Positions 1-11,519 of a DNA stretch of 64,000 bases are shown here, one piece after another. Source of the stretch: Narthecium ossifragum (taxonomy: Eukaryota; Streptophyta; Magnoliopsida; Dioscoreales; Nartheciaceae). The translations under genes were made by a program, and so were the position numbers. The stretch lies in the NCBI GenBank assembly GCA_963920575.1, contig OY986972.1, positions 10,676,010 to 10,740,009 on the forward strand, written 5' to 3'. Under the pieces are notes generated by a model, which did not search any database, was not told the origin of the DNA, and saw only the letters and a program-made list of their open reading frames with translations. Every line of letters begins with the position of its first letter. Position 1 is the stretch's first letter.

Positions 1-662
1 TCATGGACCCGCGGATCAGATCAGAACCGTCCGTTTTTATCCATCAGTCGATCTTGGATCGATCCGAAATAAGTTTGGATCGATCCAAGATGTCAAAATC
101 TGGGTTTCTAACGGCTTGGATCGATCCAATATGGGTCTGGATCGATCCAAGATGTAGAAGAAAATCATGGCTCTCTGGAAAGGGCTTCTGGATCGATCCA
201 ATATGAATTTGGATCTATCCACATATTTTGGATCGATCCAATGTGTAACAGAGAATCATGACTCTCTAGAAAAGGATTATGGATCGATCCATTACAGATC
301 TGGATCGCTCCAATATGTAACAGAGAATCATAGCTCTCTGGAGAGAGATTTTGGATCGATCCATTATTGGTCTTGATCGATCCAATGTATGACAAAGACT
401 CTGGCTCTCTGGAAAATGGTTTTGGATCGATCCAAACTGCTTTGGGATCGATCCAAAATATTCCTGGATCGATCCAAATGTTCTGGATCGATCCAAATAT
501 GGCTGAATTTGTATAATTGATGTCTTTTGGCTTGAAATCGATGCAACTCTCTTTGTAAGCTCTTGTACCTGAAACCATATGAAAAGATATTAAAAATGCA
601 TTGCTTGAGAGCTAACAAAGCCCAGTTGAATGGTTGATTAATGCATATTTTGTGACTTATCA
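1..662 (-). mobile_element. Partial LTR, Athila-like, cut by window edge
   Basis: Read on the minus strand, a sequence beginning TGATAAGTCACAAAATATGC starts at 662 and interrupts an integrase reading frame. The first bases match the start of the Athila-type LTRs at 17010 and 31297 (TGATAAGTCACT), so I read it as the first 662 bp of an LTR whose remainder lies left of the window. Most of it is the palindrome array described separately. Reading frames here that repeat Trp-Ile-Asp-Pro are by-products of that array. The target-site duplication cannot be tested because the other end is not present. Confidence 0.55.
56..494. repeat. GGATCGATCC palindrome array (type I)
   Basis: About 15 copies of GGATCGATCC or one-base variants. 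Start-to-start spacing between neighbours is 21 bp in seven cases that I counted (56/77, 118/139, 190/211, 281/302, 353/374, 424/445, 445/466) and 19 bp in two (211/230, 466/485). The pairs repeat at about 71-72 bp for much of the array, with shared spacer text such as AGAGAATCATGACTCTCT. It lies in the LTR fragment 1-662. Confidence 0.9.
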
Positions 663-1437
663 ATACTCTCAATATGTCCTCTAAGATCTGGATCGTCCGC
701 TCTGACTGCCCGTCTGTCTGTGGATGAAAAGCCGTACTGAAAGTCAGGAGTGTGCCAACTGCCTCCTGAAAGCCTCGCCAGAATCTGCGGGTGAACCTGG
801 GGTCACGGTCTGACATGATTGAAACTGGAACTCTGTGTAGCCCGACCACCTCTCTGACGTACAAACTGCCCAACTTATCCATCAAGTCTGTCGTCCGCAT
901 AGGCAAGAAGTGCGCCGATTTGGTCAATCGGTCAACGATGACCCAAATCGCGTCATTCCCCCTTAAGAGATCTCGGTAGCCTGGTCATGAAGTCCATCGT
1001 GATGTGCTCCCACTTCCACTCAGCTAGTGGAAGCGGCTGAAGTAACCCCGGAGTCCGCTGGTGCTCTGCCTTGACCTTCTGACAGGTAAGGCAACGCGAT
1101 GCGAACTCCGTCACTGCCCTCTTCATCCCGCACCACCAGAACTGTCGCCGCATGTCCAGGTACATCTTGGTGGCCCCAGGATGAACTGTAAAACGAGAGT
1201 GGTGGTATTCTCGTAAGACGTCGTCTCGTAGAACTGGATCTGCTGGAACCGCTACTCTTCCTCTGAACCGTAGCCCTCCGTCTGACGATACTGTCCAGTC
1301 CCCGTCTGCGCCCTCCATGCCCACCGATGTCCGCAACTCCTCAAGCTCTGCGTCACCATGCTGCGCCTCTAACACTCTGGCTAGGACTGCTAGCATACTC
1401 ATGCCCCAACTGCCCCGCTGTCTCCAACTGCCTCCTG
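663..1437 (-). pseudogene. Ty3/gypsy integrase relic (probably element H)
   Basis: Minus-strand relic of the integrase end of a chromovirus-type polyprotein. In order it shows the RNase H-integrase spacer, the H2C2 zinc-binding region (His in HPGATKMYLDM, then CLTC near 1090), the core entry MDFMTRLPRS near 970, the segment TKSAHFLPM, and the second catalytic Asp in SDRDPRFT. The Glu-bearing block HPQTDGQSERT follows before the LTR at 662 cuts the frame. One extra base in a G run near 955 shifts the frame after LPRSLKG. The start at 1437 is an abrupt inverted junction with the plus-strand relic that follows. Orientation and lineage agree with element H at 34684-37271, so it may be H's own integrase; that link is inferred. 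Confidence 0.8.
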
Positions 1438-2443
1438 AGACCGAGGACAGTGTTCGAGGTCCGCAGTTTCCTAGGCCTGGCGGGATGCTATAGACGGTTA
1501 GTGTGGGACTTCTCCAGAGTTGCCAGACCGATGACCAGACTGACATAGAAGGCCATCCCGTTCGAATGGGATGATGCTTCTGAGTGAGCCTTTGTGGAGA
1601 TGAGAACGAGGTTAACCAGTGTGCCGGTGTTGATCGTCCCCGAGTGAGGCGTTGGTTACAGTGTATACTGCGATGCTAGCGGTGAGGGTTTGGGGTGTGT
1701 CCTCATGCCGGAGGGGAACGTAGTTTCCTATGGTTCTCGTCAGCTGAAGAACCATGAGAGGAACTACCCAACACATGACTTGGAGCTAGCAGCAGTGGTC
1801 TTCACCCTACAGACCTGGCGTCATTACCTCTATCGTGAGAAGTTCTCTGTCTTCTCGAACCATAAGAGTTTGAGGCACGTTTCACCCAACGTGGCCTCAA
1901 CCTGAGGCAGCGATGCTGGATGGAGCTACTGGAGGACTACGACTTTGAGTTGCATTACCATACTATTAAGGCAAACGTCGTAGCGGACGCGCTGAGCAGA
2001 CTGATGAGAGATACCAAAGCAGTAGTTGCAGGGTTATCAGCATGGCAGTGGCAGGCGTTGGAGACAGTGAGCCAGTTGGGGCTCGAGTTTATGGATCAGG
2101 GATCTGGCAGTTTCCTCTACACAGTGCAGAGTATGCCAGCAATTCTAGCCAGAGTCATAGAGGCGCAGCGCAGTGATGCAGAGCTCGAGGAGTTGAGCAC
2201 ATCGGCAAGCACGGAGGGCGCAAATGGGGACTGACAATATCGTCAGACGAAGGGCTATGATTTAGAGGCAGAGTAGCGGTTCCAGCATATCCAGTTCTAC
2301 GAGACGACATCCTATGAGAGTTCCATCACTCTCGTTTTGTAGTTCATCCCGGGGGCACCAAGATGTACCCGGACCTGCAGTGGCAGTTCTGGTTGTGCGG
2401 GATGAAGAGGGCAGTGACGGAGTTAATATTGCGCTGCCTTACC
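1438..2443 (+). pseudogene. Element A: RT end, RNase H and integrase zinc region
   Basis: Plus-strand chromovirus polyprotein relic. It opens in the reverse-transcriptase thumb (VRSFLGLAGCYRRL) and runs through RNase H (YCDAS, then GCVLMPEGN and [12 protein letters not shown]). The connection VVADALSRL comes next, and the piece ends in the integrase zinc region (HPGGTKMYPDLQWQFW ... RCLTY). Several in-frame stops (for example near 1546, 1585 and 1645) and frameshifts near 1905 and 2235-2310 make it non-functional. It stops at 2443 where an inverted LTR begins and resumes at 4768. Gag, protease and most of RT are missing on the left. Confidence 0.85.
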
Positions 2444-4767
2444 TATCGCACCCCGACCCACAAAAGCCTAACCGGGCCGGGCGACGCGAACCAGAACTTA
2501 ACGAAACACAGAAAGTATTGGCGAGGGTTCCCTCTAACCTATTGGTCTCCCTAGCAATTCATCAAAACACCCTCAATTTAAAAAGACATAATTAAATTAC
2601 AAGCCTCGAACCTCAGATTACAAAACCCAAGTGAATTTAATATACATATCCTCTGAGAGGGGAAGATCCAAATACAACATTACTCCCGTAGGAGGCTATC
2701 TAACATAGGTTAAAAGCAGTAAAGATCACCACCTCTCAGACTCCACCTGGCGTCGCCGCACCACCGACCAACTTCCCGGTAGGGGCCACAGAAGAAGAAC
2801 TGACGCCTGCACCTGCAAAACGCAGCCCGGGTAGGAGTGAGCATAAAGCTCAGTAGGGTTCTACATTACGTCACACAGAAGGAAGAGGGAAACGCAATAG
2901 TGTCGCCCCCAAGCCAGACTTGGGTGTGCAGCAAGGGTCCCACAACCCTTTGCCGGTGTCCCTAGGCATACCCAACCATGGTCACCCCAAAGGACTAGGT
3001 CCATCCCGGATACACCTAGTGTCGCAGGGCTCCAGCTGTGGTCACCCAAAACGGACTAGGCCCACACTAGTCGCCATTGCTGCGGGGTTCTAGCTATGGT
3101 CACCCAAAATGGACTGGGCCTATACTGGTCGCCTCCGCGTGCAGGAACAGACACTGCCTGGGCTGGACTAACCCCGCAACCCTCAAAGAGAAAGAAACCG
3201 ACACCGGTTGCACCCACAACATCTGGCTCAAGGCTGACAGGATCTCTACAATCATCAAGCAACAGGTGTACCAATCATCTAGGCCTATCATCGAATTCGA
3301 CTGGACAGCACAATTCAAACTGGGTCCAAACTACCCAACCCCGGTCCTAGGGCTAAATCCGAGCTTCCAGCCTCGGGACGGTGACCCACAGATCGCCCAC
3401 GCCCTAACCATACAACTAATACACAACAGAGAATGCATGCTATGAACATACACAGATAAGAGGTAAGCATGTAACAGTACGTTAAGGATAGCATATTAGT
3501 CCAACTGGATCGCTGTAGCGGTAGTACCAACCACTACCAGCCGATCCGCGGCGGGTCCCGGCATTACGACGGTACCGCGACCGTCAATCGTGGACTCCTG
3601 CAACAGGAAGCAACCCCAAAAACCTCGATGAACAGTAAAATATAATATTATATGTTTCGAACATATAAAATTATTTAAATCACCAAATCCTCTATTTAGA
3701 GGCTAATTGACCCCGTTGATCTGATGTCCAAACAACGTCGGATTCGAAATCCAACTTAGATGCTAGTAGATCCACATGCTGGGATCAACATATCCAAAAT
3801 CCGGAAACATCCAACGGCTAGATTAACGGGAAAACACTAATCCAAACTGCTAATCAAACTAACTTACCATTGCTTGCTGCAACGCAGCCCACTCATCCGA
3901 AAATCATAACAAATTGTACGAAAAACTCGTATGTTCATCACAACTCGTATGTTCATCACAAATCGTAGGAAAAACTCGTAAGTTGGGTCTCAGAGTAGAT
4001 TCAAAGATCTACAACTTGTATGTTCATCACAACCTAAGAACATGTACGTACCGATCGAAAAACTCGCCGTAAACCAGCTGTTCTAGAGAAAACCCAAAAA
4101 CAACTCTCGTAGGTAGAAACCTATCGGAAACGCTAATCCTCGGTTGATTCCCTGCAAACCAGTCACCAACAAAGCTCCAAACCACACCAGGCTTCTTCCT
4201 CACGTCACCATGGATCCGACGAGCTTTGAAACGCACAAAACGGTGGCCAGAGGAGGGAGAACGTAGAGGAAGAAGACGACGGAAGCAAACCGAAAAAACA
4301 GGGGAAGGTCGCGGGCTATTTATAGGCTCGAGTCCGATCGATCGCTCCAGGACCGATCCATCAGACTGGGCCAAGTTAAGTCGGTTCGCGTCCTTATCTA
4401 GACACGTCGGCCACACTGACCACCGACACAAGGCCGATCGATCGTTCCAAGGAGCGATCGATCACACACGGGCCGCCATCTGCCCCAAAACAGGCTTCTG
4501 GCGCCCGAGCTTGGATCTTTTGATCCGAAGCCCACCTAGGGTTCTAGCAAACACGTAAATCAAACATTGGAGCTGTGTGTGCACCACGCGGGTGTGAAAC
4601 AAACCAACACGGTGCAATTTACCAAATTGCCCCTTGTGGTCCAAGAAACAATACGATCCACAAGGTCCAAGAAACAATACCAAATTGCAACTCGACGCGA
4701 AACAAACAAACGAGCCACGGGTCCAACCCAGCCGGTCGACCCAGGAGTAGACGGACAGGTCCTCACA
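2444..4767 (-). mobile_element. Inverted Tekay-like LTR inside element A integrase
   Basis: A 2.3 kb LTR in minus orientation. The left end TATCGCACCCCGACCC matches the reverse complement of other LTR ends in the window (GGGTCGGGGCGCGACA) with TG changed to TA. The right end ACAGGTCCTCACA matches the start TGTGAGGACCTGT. The flanks (TTACC and TCAAC) are not a duplication, and about 45 bp of integrase coding sequence between CLTY and QPLPLAE is missing, so this is not a clean solo LTR. A TATA box (TATAAATA in LTR sense) lies at about 4318-4325. Two pairs of GATCGATC-type sites lie upstream of it. Confidence 0.8.
4318..4470 (-). promoter_or_regulatory. LTR TATA box with upstream GATCGATC sites
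   Basis: In minus-strand sense, GATCGATC-type sites at about 4465-4435 and 4345-4325 precede a TATAAATA box near 4322. Both belong to the LTR 2444-4767. The site flanks (CCGATCGATCG, AGCGATCGATC) are closest to palindrome type II. Confidence 0.5.
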
Positions 4768-5880
4768 TCAACCCCTTCCACTGGCTGAGTGGAAGTGGGA
4801 GCACATCACGATGGACTTCGTGACCGGGCTACCGAGATCTCCTATGGGGAATGACACGATTTAATTTATCGTTGATCGATTGACCAAATCGGCGCATTTC
4901 TTGCCTATGCGGACGACAGACTCGACAGACAGGTTGGGCACTTTGTATGTTAGAGAGGTGGTCAGATTACACGGAGTTCCAGTGTCTATAGTGTCAGACT
5001 GTGACCCTAGGTTCACCAGCAGGTTCTGGCAAGGCTTTCAGGAGGCAGTTGGCACACTCCTGACTTTCAGTACGGCATTCCATCCATAGACAGACGAGCA
5101 GTCAGAGCGGACGATCCGGATCTTAGAGGACATGCTGAGAGCATGTATCATCGATGCCGGAGGCAGCTGGGAGGAGCACGTTCCCTTGGTGGAGTTCGCC
5201 TACAACAACGGCTACCAGTCCAGTCTTGGAGTAGCACCTTTCGAGGCGTTGTACGGTAGGCCGTGTCGTTCCCCAGTATGCTGGACAGAGGTCAGAGAGG
5301 CACCACTCACCGGTCCAGACATTGTCAGGCGGTTGTCAGAGAGAATAGTGCAGATCAGGTAGAGGCTTCTGACGGCTCAGAGCCGGCAGAAGAGTTATGT
5401 AGATAAGAGGCGACGACCGTTAGAGTTTGAAGTCGGTGACAGAGTGTTCTTACGTGCATCGCTTTACAGAGAGGGTTAGTCCGGTTTGGCAGAGATGGTA
5501 AGTTGGCGCCGAGGTTCGTCAGGCTGTTCGAGATCCAAGAGAGGATTGGCGAGGTAGCTTACTGCCTGGATCTTCCTCAGCACATGTCAGTTGTGCATCC
5601 GACTTTCCATGTGTCGATGTTGAGGAAGTATCACCCGGACCCATCTCATGTCATCAGGGTGGATGACATCGAGCTTGAGGCAGACGCGAGTTTCGTTGAG
5701 CAGCCGGTTCTGGTACTTGACCAGAGGGATCAGGTCTTGCGGGGCAAGACGATCCCCTTGGTCAAGGTACTGTGGAGGCACAGAGGTGTCGAGGAGATGA
5801 CCTGGGAGCGCGAGGCGCGCATGTGACAGGAGTTTCCGCACTTGTTTCCTTCTCGAGGTACCTCTTGTCCTGTCTTCTAG
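4768..5880 (+). pseudogene. Element A: integrase core and C-terminal domain
   Basis: Continuation of the plus-strand polyprotein after the inverted LTR. Visible in order are MDFVTGLPRS (first catalytic Asp), [24 protein letters not shown] (second Asp) and TDEQSERT (catalytic Glu region). FAYNNGYQSSLGVAPFEA, ALYGRPCRSPVCW, a GDRVF motif, and a C-terminal block (LVKVLWRHRG ... MTWEREARM) that resembles the chromovirus tail follow. Stops at 5088, 5360 and about 5475 (several explained by CAG to TAG) plus frameshifts destroy it. The stretch 5881-5994 is AT-rich 3' sequence with repeated GATTTCCTTTAAG and no gene. Confidence 0.85.
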
Positions 5881-5994
5881 TGTAGCTGTTTTTTCTATTT
5901 CTGTGCCCTACCTTTATCGCATCTTGGGACGAGATTTCCTTTAAGGGTATTCGTCGAGGAGATTTCCTTTAAGAGATTTCCTTTAAGGGTATCG

Positions 5995-7193
5995 AATCTC
6001 CTTCTTCCTTCTTATTGTGGCTCTGTTTCCCTTGTTTCCGGTAGCCACCTTCTTCCCCTACGTTCTCCCTCCTCCAGCCATCATTTTGAGTACTTGAGGG
6101 CTTGTTGGATCTGTGGTAACGAGAGGAAGATCCTTGGCTTGGTTTGAAGCCGGTTTGGTGCTCGTACAGCGGGGATTCAGCCGAGGTGTTGTTGGTGTTG
6201 TTGGGTTCCTCTTGGTTAGCTTAACTTCTGTTTTAAGTTTCATAAGATTTGATTGATATTTTAGTAGGATTTAAACATGTTTAAACTCAGATTTTCTGGT
6301 TTTTGCTGTTATTGGAGAACAGCCGGTTAACAGCCAGTTTACGGCATGATTTTCGATCGGTACGCGCATGATCTTGATTTATGATGAACATGAGTGTTCT
6401 TGATCTTTGAATCTACTCTTAGACCCAACCGGTTTCATAATTTTCAGAGTTTTCTATGAATTGTTATCAAGTTCCTACGGATGGGCTGCGCTGCAGCAAT
6501 TAGAAGTAATTAGTGAGATTAATGGCTTTCGTTTGTATTTTCCTGGTAATCGAGGCGTCGGATGTTTCCCGGTTTTGGATATGTTGATCCCAGAATGTTT
6601 ATCTACAATTTTCTATGTTGGATCTCGAATCCGACGTCGTTTGGACGTCGGATCGACGAGGTCGCTTAGCCTCTAATTAGAGGATCTTGATGATTTGAAT
6701 AATATTATATTATATATTCATCTGAGTTTTCGGGGTTGCTTCCCGTTGTAGGGGTCCCCGGTTGACGGTCGCGATACCGTCAAAATGCTGGGACCCACTG
6801 AGGATTGGTTGGCAGCGGTCGGTAGTATCGCTGCAGCGATCCAGTTGGACTTGTGTGTTATTTTATCATACTGTTGCCTGCTTACCTCTTACCTACGGAT
6901 GATCATAACAATCCTCAGTGGATGGATTGCTATGATCATCCGTTTGCATTAGATGCATAAGTATAGGGCGTTGGCGATGGATTGATCGCCGATCTGAGGC
7001 TTTCGGGTAGCTCGGATTTAGCTCTAAGACCGTGACGGGTAGCAAGGTCCAGGTTAGATTGTAGTATTCAGTCAATATCGATGATAGGCTTAGATGACTT
7101 GAATACATATTGATCGATGATTTAGAGGTCATGTCGGCCTCGAGCCAGGTGCTGAGGGTGCAACCAGTGTCATTGTTTCATCCTTGGGCAGAC
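5995..7193 (+). repeat. Element A 3' LTR, left part (5'-truncated)
   Basis: This sequence follows the plus-strand integrase and aligns by eye, in reverse complement, with 4250-3150 of the inverted LTR 2444-4767. Shared blocks include CTACGTTCTCCCTCC near 6058, TTTTCGATCGGTACG near 6352 and the run GTTGCTTCCCGTTG near 6734. About the first 470 bp expected of the LTR, including TGTGAGGACC, are absent, so a deletion joins the 3' untranslated region to the LTR body. The LTR is cut at 7193 by element C and resumes at 34107. The small ORFs at 6407 and 7274 have no support as genes. Confidence 0.7.
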
Positions 7194-8027
7194 TGTTGAT
7201 CCTAACCTTGTTTTGATGATGCCAATATACATTAAATGATAAAATATATGTTTAATATTTATTACCCCTTTAATTGGAGATATTAAATTCAATATTTAAG
7301 TTATTTTGTACTGACGGTCGATGCAAAGATCGACCGTGGGAATGGGACGGTCGATCCATGGATGATGTGACGGTCAATGTCATGGTCGACCGTGAGAGCG
7401 ACGGACGATGGGTGGATCGACAGTCGAGCAAAAAGGATGAATTTTTTATACGTAACAGACAATGGACGGATCGACCGCCAGCAGGGTGCAGAGTAAAAAA
7501 CTAGCCGTTGGAGAGTTGCATGGAGCCGTTGGACCTCCTTGTTGAGCTGGTTGAAGCCCATCTATAAGTAGTTCCTTGATGTAAACTTGCCAGAACTTTA
7601 ATCACTATTATTGAGATCATTTGACCAAGTTCTAGGAAAGATTTCTACTTATTCTCTTTGAGCTAAAACCTTTGTAAACCTTCTTCACGTGTGAAGAAGT
7701 ATCTTGAGAGTTGTTCAACAGCAAGTGGCTGTGATTGTATGGTCACCAAACACCAGGAAGCTTGGAGGAAAAGCTTGAAAGGGATTTGCAAGTAGTGGAA
7801 CCTCAAGGAGAGCCTTGAGAGAAGTGGACGTAGACCAAGAGTTGGGTCGAACCACTATAAATCGGTGTCATCTCTCTAACCCTTCTTTCAGTTAATGCTT
7901 GCATGCTATTGTAGTTAAGTTTTATTTTGTTTACAAGCATTCTAGCTGTTAGATTCTTTTCTATCTGAATTTTCCATCAATCTAGTTTTTCGAAAAGAGT
8001 CCAATTCACCCCCCTCTTGGACCTTCA
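7194..8027 (+). repeat. Element C 5' LTR (834 bp, internally shortened)
   Basis: Starts TGTTGATCCTAACC and ends GGACCTTCA. It matches the 3' LTR closely except that 336 bp of the palindrome array are missing. The break lies where CCATGGATGATGTGAC joins, at short matching GGAYGATG-like sequence. A TATA-like TATAAGTA occurs at 7563-7570, about 85 bp downstream of the last palindrome. Confidence 0.93.
7310..7475. repeat. TCGA palindrome array (type III) in C 5' LTR
   Basis: Shortened array with units such as GGTCGATCCATGGA and GGTCGACCGTGAG. TCGA centres within a pair lie about 12 bp apart. It is the contracted counterpart of 33048-33550. Confidence 0.85.
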
Positions 8028-8029
8028 AT

Positions 8030-8041
8030 TGGTATCAGAGC
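8030..8041 (+). other. Element C primer-binding site
   Basis: TGGTATCAGAGC, two bases after the LTR end at 8027, is the standard complement to the 3' end of plant initiator-Met tRNA that primes most copia elements. It is followed by a short leader to the gag start at 8092. Confidence 0.93.
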
Positions 8042-8091
8042 TAGGTCTCTAATTTAGTGATGTAACAACCCTTAGAGGATCCTATCTAGAG

Positions 8092-9039
8092 ATGAAAAAC
8101 ATAGAGGGACAAGCTACCAATAGGCCACCCTACTTTAATGGCTCCAACTACAATTATTGGAAAACAAAGATGGAAATCTTTGTTCAATCGATGGACTATG
8201 AAGCATGGTTAGTAATAGAGGATAGACCTTATGTCCCTACTAAAATTGTTGATGGGAAAGATGTCCCAAAGATAAAGAGTGACTACACCCCAATTGACCT
8301 CAAGAACCTTCAAACCAATGCCAAGGCCAAAAGCTTTCTATTTTGTGCCCTTAGCCCTAGTGAATTCAATAGAGTCTCTACATGCAAATCAGCAAAAGAG
8401 ATATGGGACAAACTTTAGGTTACATATGAGGGAACTAGTCGTGTTAAAGAGTCAAAAATCAGTATACTTGTACATGACTATGAACTCTTTTGCATGAAAA
8501 ATGATGAAACTATTAGTGAGATGTTTACACGTTTTACTAACATATTAAATATGCTTGAATATCTTGGAAGAATCTATGCTAACGATGAGGTTGTGAGGAA
8601 AATTCTTAGGTGTTTTACCTAAGTCGTGGGATCTTAAAATGACAGCGATAGAAGAAGCCAAGGATCTATCAAAATTGCCACTAGATGAGCTTATGGGTTC
8701 CCTCATGACCTATGAGATGAACTTGAAGAGGAGCAACGAAGAGGGAGACAAAAAGAAGAAGACGGTTGCCTTCAAGTCATCTAGCAAAGACTCATCCGAT
8801 TCAAGTGATGGAGATGACGATAAGGAGTTGGCAATGATATCAAGAAGAATACAAAAGATCTTCAAACGTCAAGGAGAAAAGAAATTCCCCAAAGGTGAAA
8901 AGTATAATCCTACTTCTTCTAACTCAAATGAAATCATATGTTATGAGTGTAGGAAGCCCGGACACATCAAGTTCGATTGCCCTCAACTCAAGAAGCCTTC
9001 AAAGAAGGAGTTCAATAGTAGGAGGGCAATGGTGGCTAC
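8092..9039 (+). pseudogene. gag: Element C gag, N-terminal part
   Basis: Copia Gag. The start MKNIEGQATNRPPYFNG with YNYWKTKMEIF is the conserved N-terminus of SIRE-type Gag (DUF4219/UBN2-like region). TAG at 8416-8418 stands where related proteins have Gln (LQVTYEG), and one extra T in the run near 8614 shifts the frame before SLPKSW-like sequence. The second part holds MTAIEEAKDLSKL, a Lys/Ser/Asp-rich linker and a CCHC zinc knuckle (CYECRKPGHIKFDC, spacing CX2CX4HX4C). The reading frame is cut at 9039 by a solo LTR and continues at 10719. Gag would form the virus-like particle and bind element RNA. Confidence 0.88.
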
Positions 9040-10713
9040 TGATGAATAAATTTTATATCTCGCAAGTATACGAATCGGTGCAATCAGTATAGTAGCAAGG
9101 CGAGTATCGTACCCACAGAGATTTGTAGAAATTATTAGAGTGAAACGCTAAAGAACAGAAAAGAAAGAAAATAAGGAAGGGAAAATAAGAAATATGAAGT
9201 CTCGAAGATAGATGATCTAAAAACGAAATAAGAAAACGATGAAAATATGATGGATGGATACTAAGGTTCCGATTTCACCATAACATCCTCATTCTATGCA
9301 TTGAATCAATAAAGATTTCAGTTTAATTCCAAGGGCTCGTTCTTCCGGTATGATGATCCGTTCGGCCGCGGTCTTCACCAAGTACCCCCAATTAACCCTA
9401 GTTAATGAACCCATAACTAAGTGTTAACCAAGAATCCATTAAGCTCTGAAGAATAATCATGAACCAAGAATACTCTTAGCTTGAACCCGGCCTCGACATA
9501 AACTCATTCATTCATAGATCCTGCAAGATTAGGGAATGAACCCTCGCCCAATCTTACATAAAACAATCTATAATACTTTTATTGGCCAGATAAAGGTATT
9601 TAAGATCTCAGTTATAATAATGAATAAATCAAGGAAAATAAACTGATAAAATAATCATGATCCAATAACATAGAATGATTCAGTTAGGGCTACATCGGTA
9701 CCTTAGAAAAGAAACTAGCCACTCATGTTCACCATGAGGGCAACAAAACTAATGGAGAAATAAAGAAGAAATAAGAAAAGAAAACCAAGCCTGGAACCCT
9801 TCTCCTCGCCTCCAAACGCTGCTAAAAAGTCCTCCCAAAAGTCCCCCCTTGATAACCCTAAGTATCCTATTTATAGGCTTAAACTCGGGTTAAATCAAAA
9901 CCGTTGATTTAATTCACTAGAAACGTCGGATCGATCAGACTTTAGGTGTTGGATCGATCCGTCTCATTAAAAACATCAATTCCTGGCTTCGCCCGAGCCC
10001 GATCGATCGAACTATAAGCGCTGGATCGATCGGATGCGTAAAAATCCATCTTCTCTGGCTATTATTGAGTCCGATCGATGGACGGATCGATCGAACTCTG
10101 CTCCTCTAAAAAGCATACGTTCTGTCAACCTTTAATTCCCAAGTCCGATCGATCGGACTATGAGTGTTGGATCGATCGGTTGAGTAAAAATCAGCTATTT
10201 TTGGCTTTTCCCGAGTCCGATCGATCGGACCATTGGTGTCGGATCGATCGGACTTCTTTGGAGTGATGGAGAGATCGATCGGACTTCATTCAGCCAAAAA
10301 AAATAGGTTCTGTCACGTTTTTGCGTAGTCCGATCGATCGGAGGATCGCTCGGACTTCCAGCTTATTTACTGTGCTGCCATTCAGACTGCGCCATCGGTA
10401 CTAAAATTGCCGTAACATCCTGTAGAAAACTCGGAATCACGAACTGTAAAATTATCCAGAATCTAGACTTCAAGAGCTTTCCAACCATATATGGCACATA
10501 ATCTGATTCTTCATGAGCAGGTACAGATTAATCTTTAAAGTTGATCCATGCACTCTTTTCAGCTTCTTTTCTCCTTTTTCCTGCATTTTCCAAACAACTA
10601 TGTGAAGCAACATATAGATATAAAAATAGGAATAAAGATGTTGATTAAAGATAATAATCTAGCAATTGAGATGGTTATAAGGCTATTTAGAGTGCACTTT
10701 CATGCACTCATCA
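9040..10713 (-). mobile_element. Solo LTR of the D/E family (1674 bp)
   Basis: Runs TGATGAATAAATTT...CACTCATCA on the plus strand, so its transcriptional sense is minus (TGATGAGTGCATG...). It is flanked by GCTAC at 9035-9039 and 10714-10718, a perfect 5-bp duplication. It is homologous to the LTRs at 22899-24320, 41192-42905 and 49945-51720. There is no internal region, which fits LTR-LTR recombination. In LTR sense, TATAAATA lies at about 9875-9868, some 55 bp downstream of the palindrome array. Confidence 0.95.
9927..10360. repeat. CCGATCGATCGG palindrome array (type II)
   Basis: Pairs of GATCGATC sites flanked by CC/GG, with members of a pair 23 bp apart in the three pairs I counted. Pairs recur about every 72-73 bp (near 9927, 9999, 10071, 10144, 10217), followed by single or weaker sites near 10270 and 10329. 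The LTR bodies of elements D and E, from the same family, carry other palindrome types at this position. Confidence 0.88.
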
Positions 10714-11505
10714 GCTACTTGGGGAGAAAGTGATGTGGAGACCTCATCCGATGAAGAAGAGCAAGAGGTAGCCAACATATGCTTAATGGTACATGGAGAT
10801 GAGGAAGAAGAAGAAAATGAGGTAGAGGATGAGCTTGCATTTGAAGAACTCTTTGATGCTTATCATGCTTTAGCAAATGATTTCAAATTCCTGAAAAAGA
10901 AATACTATGCTAATTGTAAGGACTTGAAGAAAGTAGAAGAAGAAAAAGTAGATGCCATGCATAGGATTGAAACCTTAGAAAAAGAAAACAAATGCATGCT
11001 AGAGAACAAGTCTTGTGACACAAATGACACACTTAAGGATGAACTCAAGGACACTCAATATGAGCTCACCATATTGAAGAATACAAATTATGATATGCAA
11101 AGAGAACTTATCTTCTTGAGGAAATCCAAGAGAGATCTCACTCTTGAGGTTAATGACCTAAAAATTACTATAGCTAAATTTGTGAAGAGTAGAGATAAGC
11201 TAGATGAGATGCTTGATAGCCAAAGGACCTCCTTAAACAAGGAAGGAATTGGCTACAACCCTAGGAAGGTGAACAACCAAAAGAAGACTAACTTTGTTAA
11301 AGCTTCTTCTCATCCTCCTAAGGTAACACAAGCACCTACATGTCATTATTGTTGCAAAGTAGGTCACATTGCACCTAGTTGCTATTTAATGAGGAATGCT
11401 AATGCTAAGAAAATCTGGTCACCTAGATATTCATCTTCTTCTCTTATGCATAGTACTAATGTAAATGGACCCAAAAAGATTTGGGTACCAAAAGTCAACG
11501 TTTGA
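10714..11505 (+). pseudogene. gag: Element C gag, C-terminal part with coiled coil
   Basis: Continuation of copia gag after the solo LTR. An acidic stretch (SSDEEEQEVANICLMV) leads into a long heptad-rich Glu/Lys/Leu region (about 10850-11210) that predicts a coiled coil. A second CCHC zinc knuckle follows (CHYCCKVGHIAPSC, near 11340), then the SIRE-typical KKIWVPKVNV tail and TGA at 11503. An apparent ATG at 10702 lies in the inserted LTR and is not a real start. Two knuckles and a large coiled coil are usual for SIRE Gag. Pol follows in another frame after a further TAG at 11517. Confidence 0.85.
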
Positions 11506-11519
11506 TCTCCTATTTGTAG

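Noticed and set aside
3..578. Overlapping reading frames on both strands with Trp-Ile-Asp-Pro or Leu-Asp-Arg-Ser repeats
   Set aside because: They arise because GGATCGATCC is a palindrome repeated through the region; no domain, start context or conservation supports a protein.
9927..10360. Regularly spaced palindromic repeats that look at first like a CRISPR array
   Set aside because: Spacers are similar to each other, the repeats are 10-12 bp palindromes, the array lies in a solo LTR of a plant retrotransposon and there are no cas genes.
10702..10713. ATG at 10702 as the true start of the gag continuation
   Set aside because: These bases belong to the inserted solo LTR; the gag frame continues from 9039 across the duplication.
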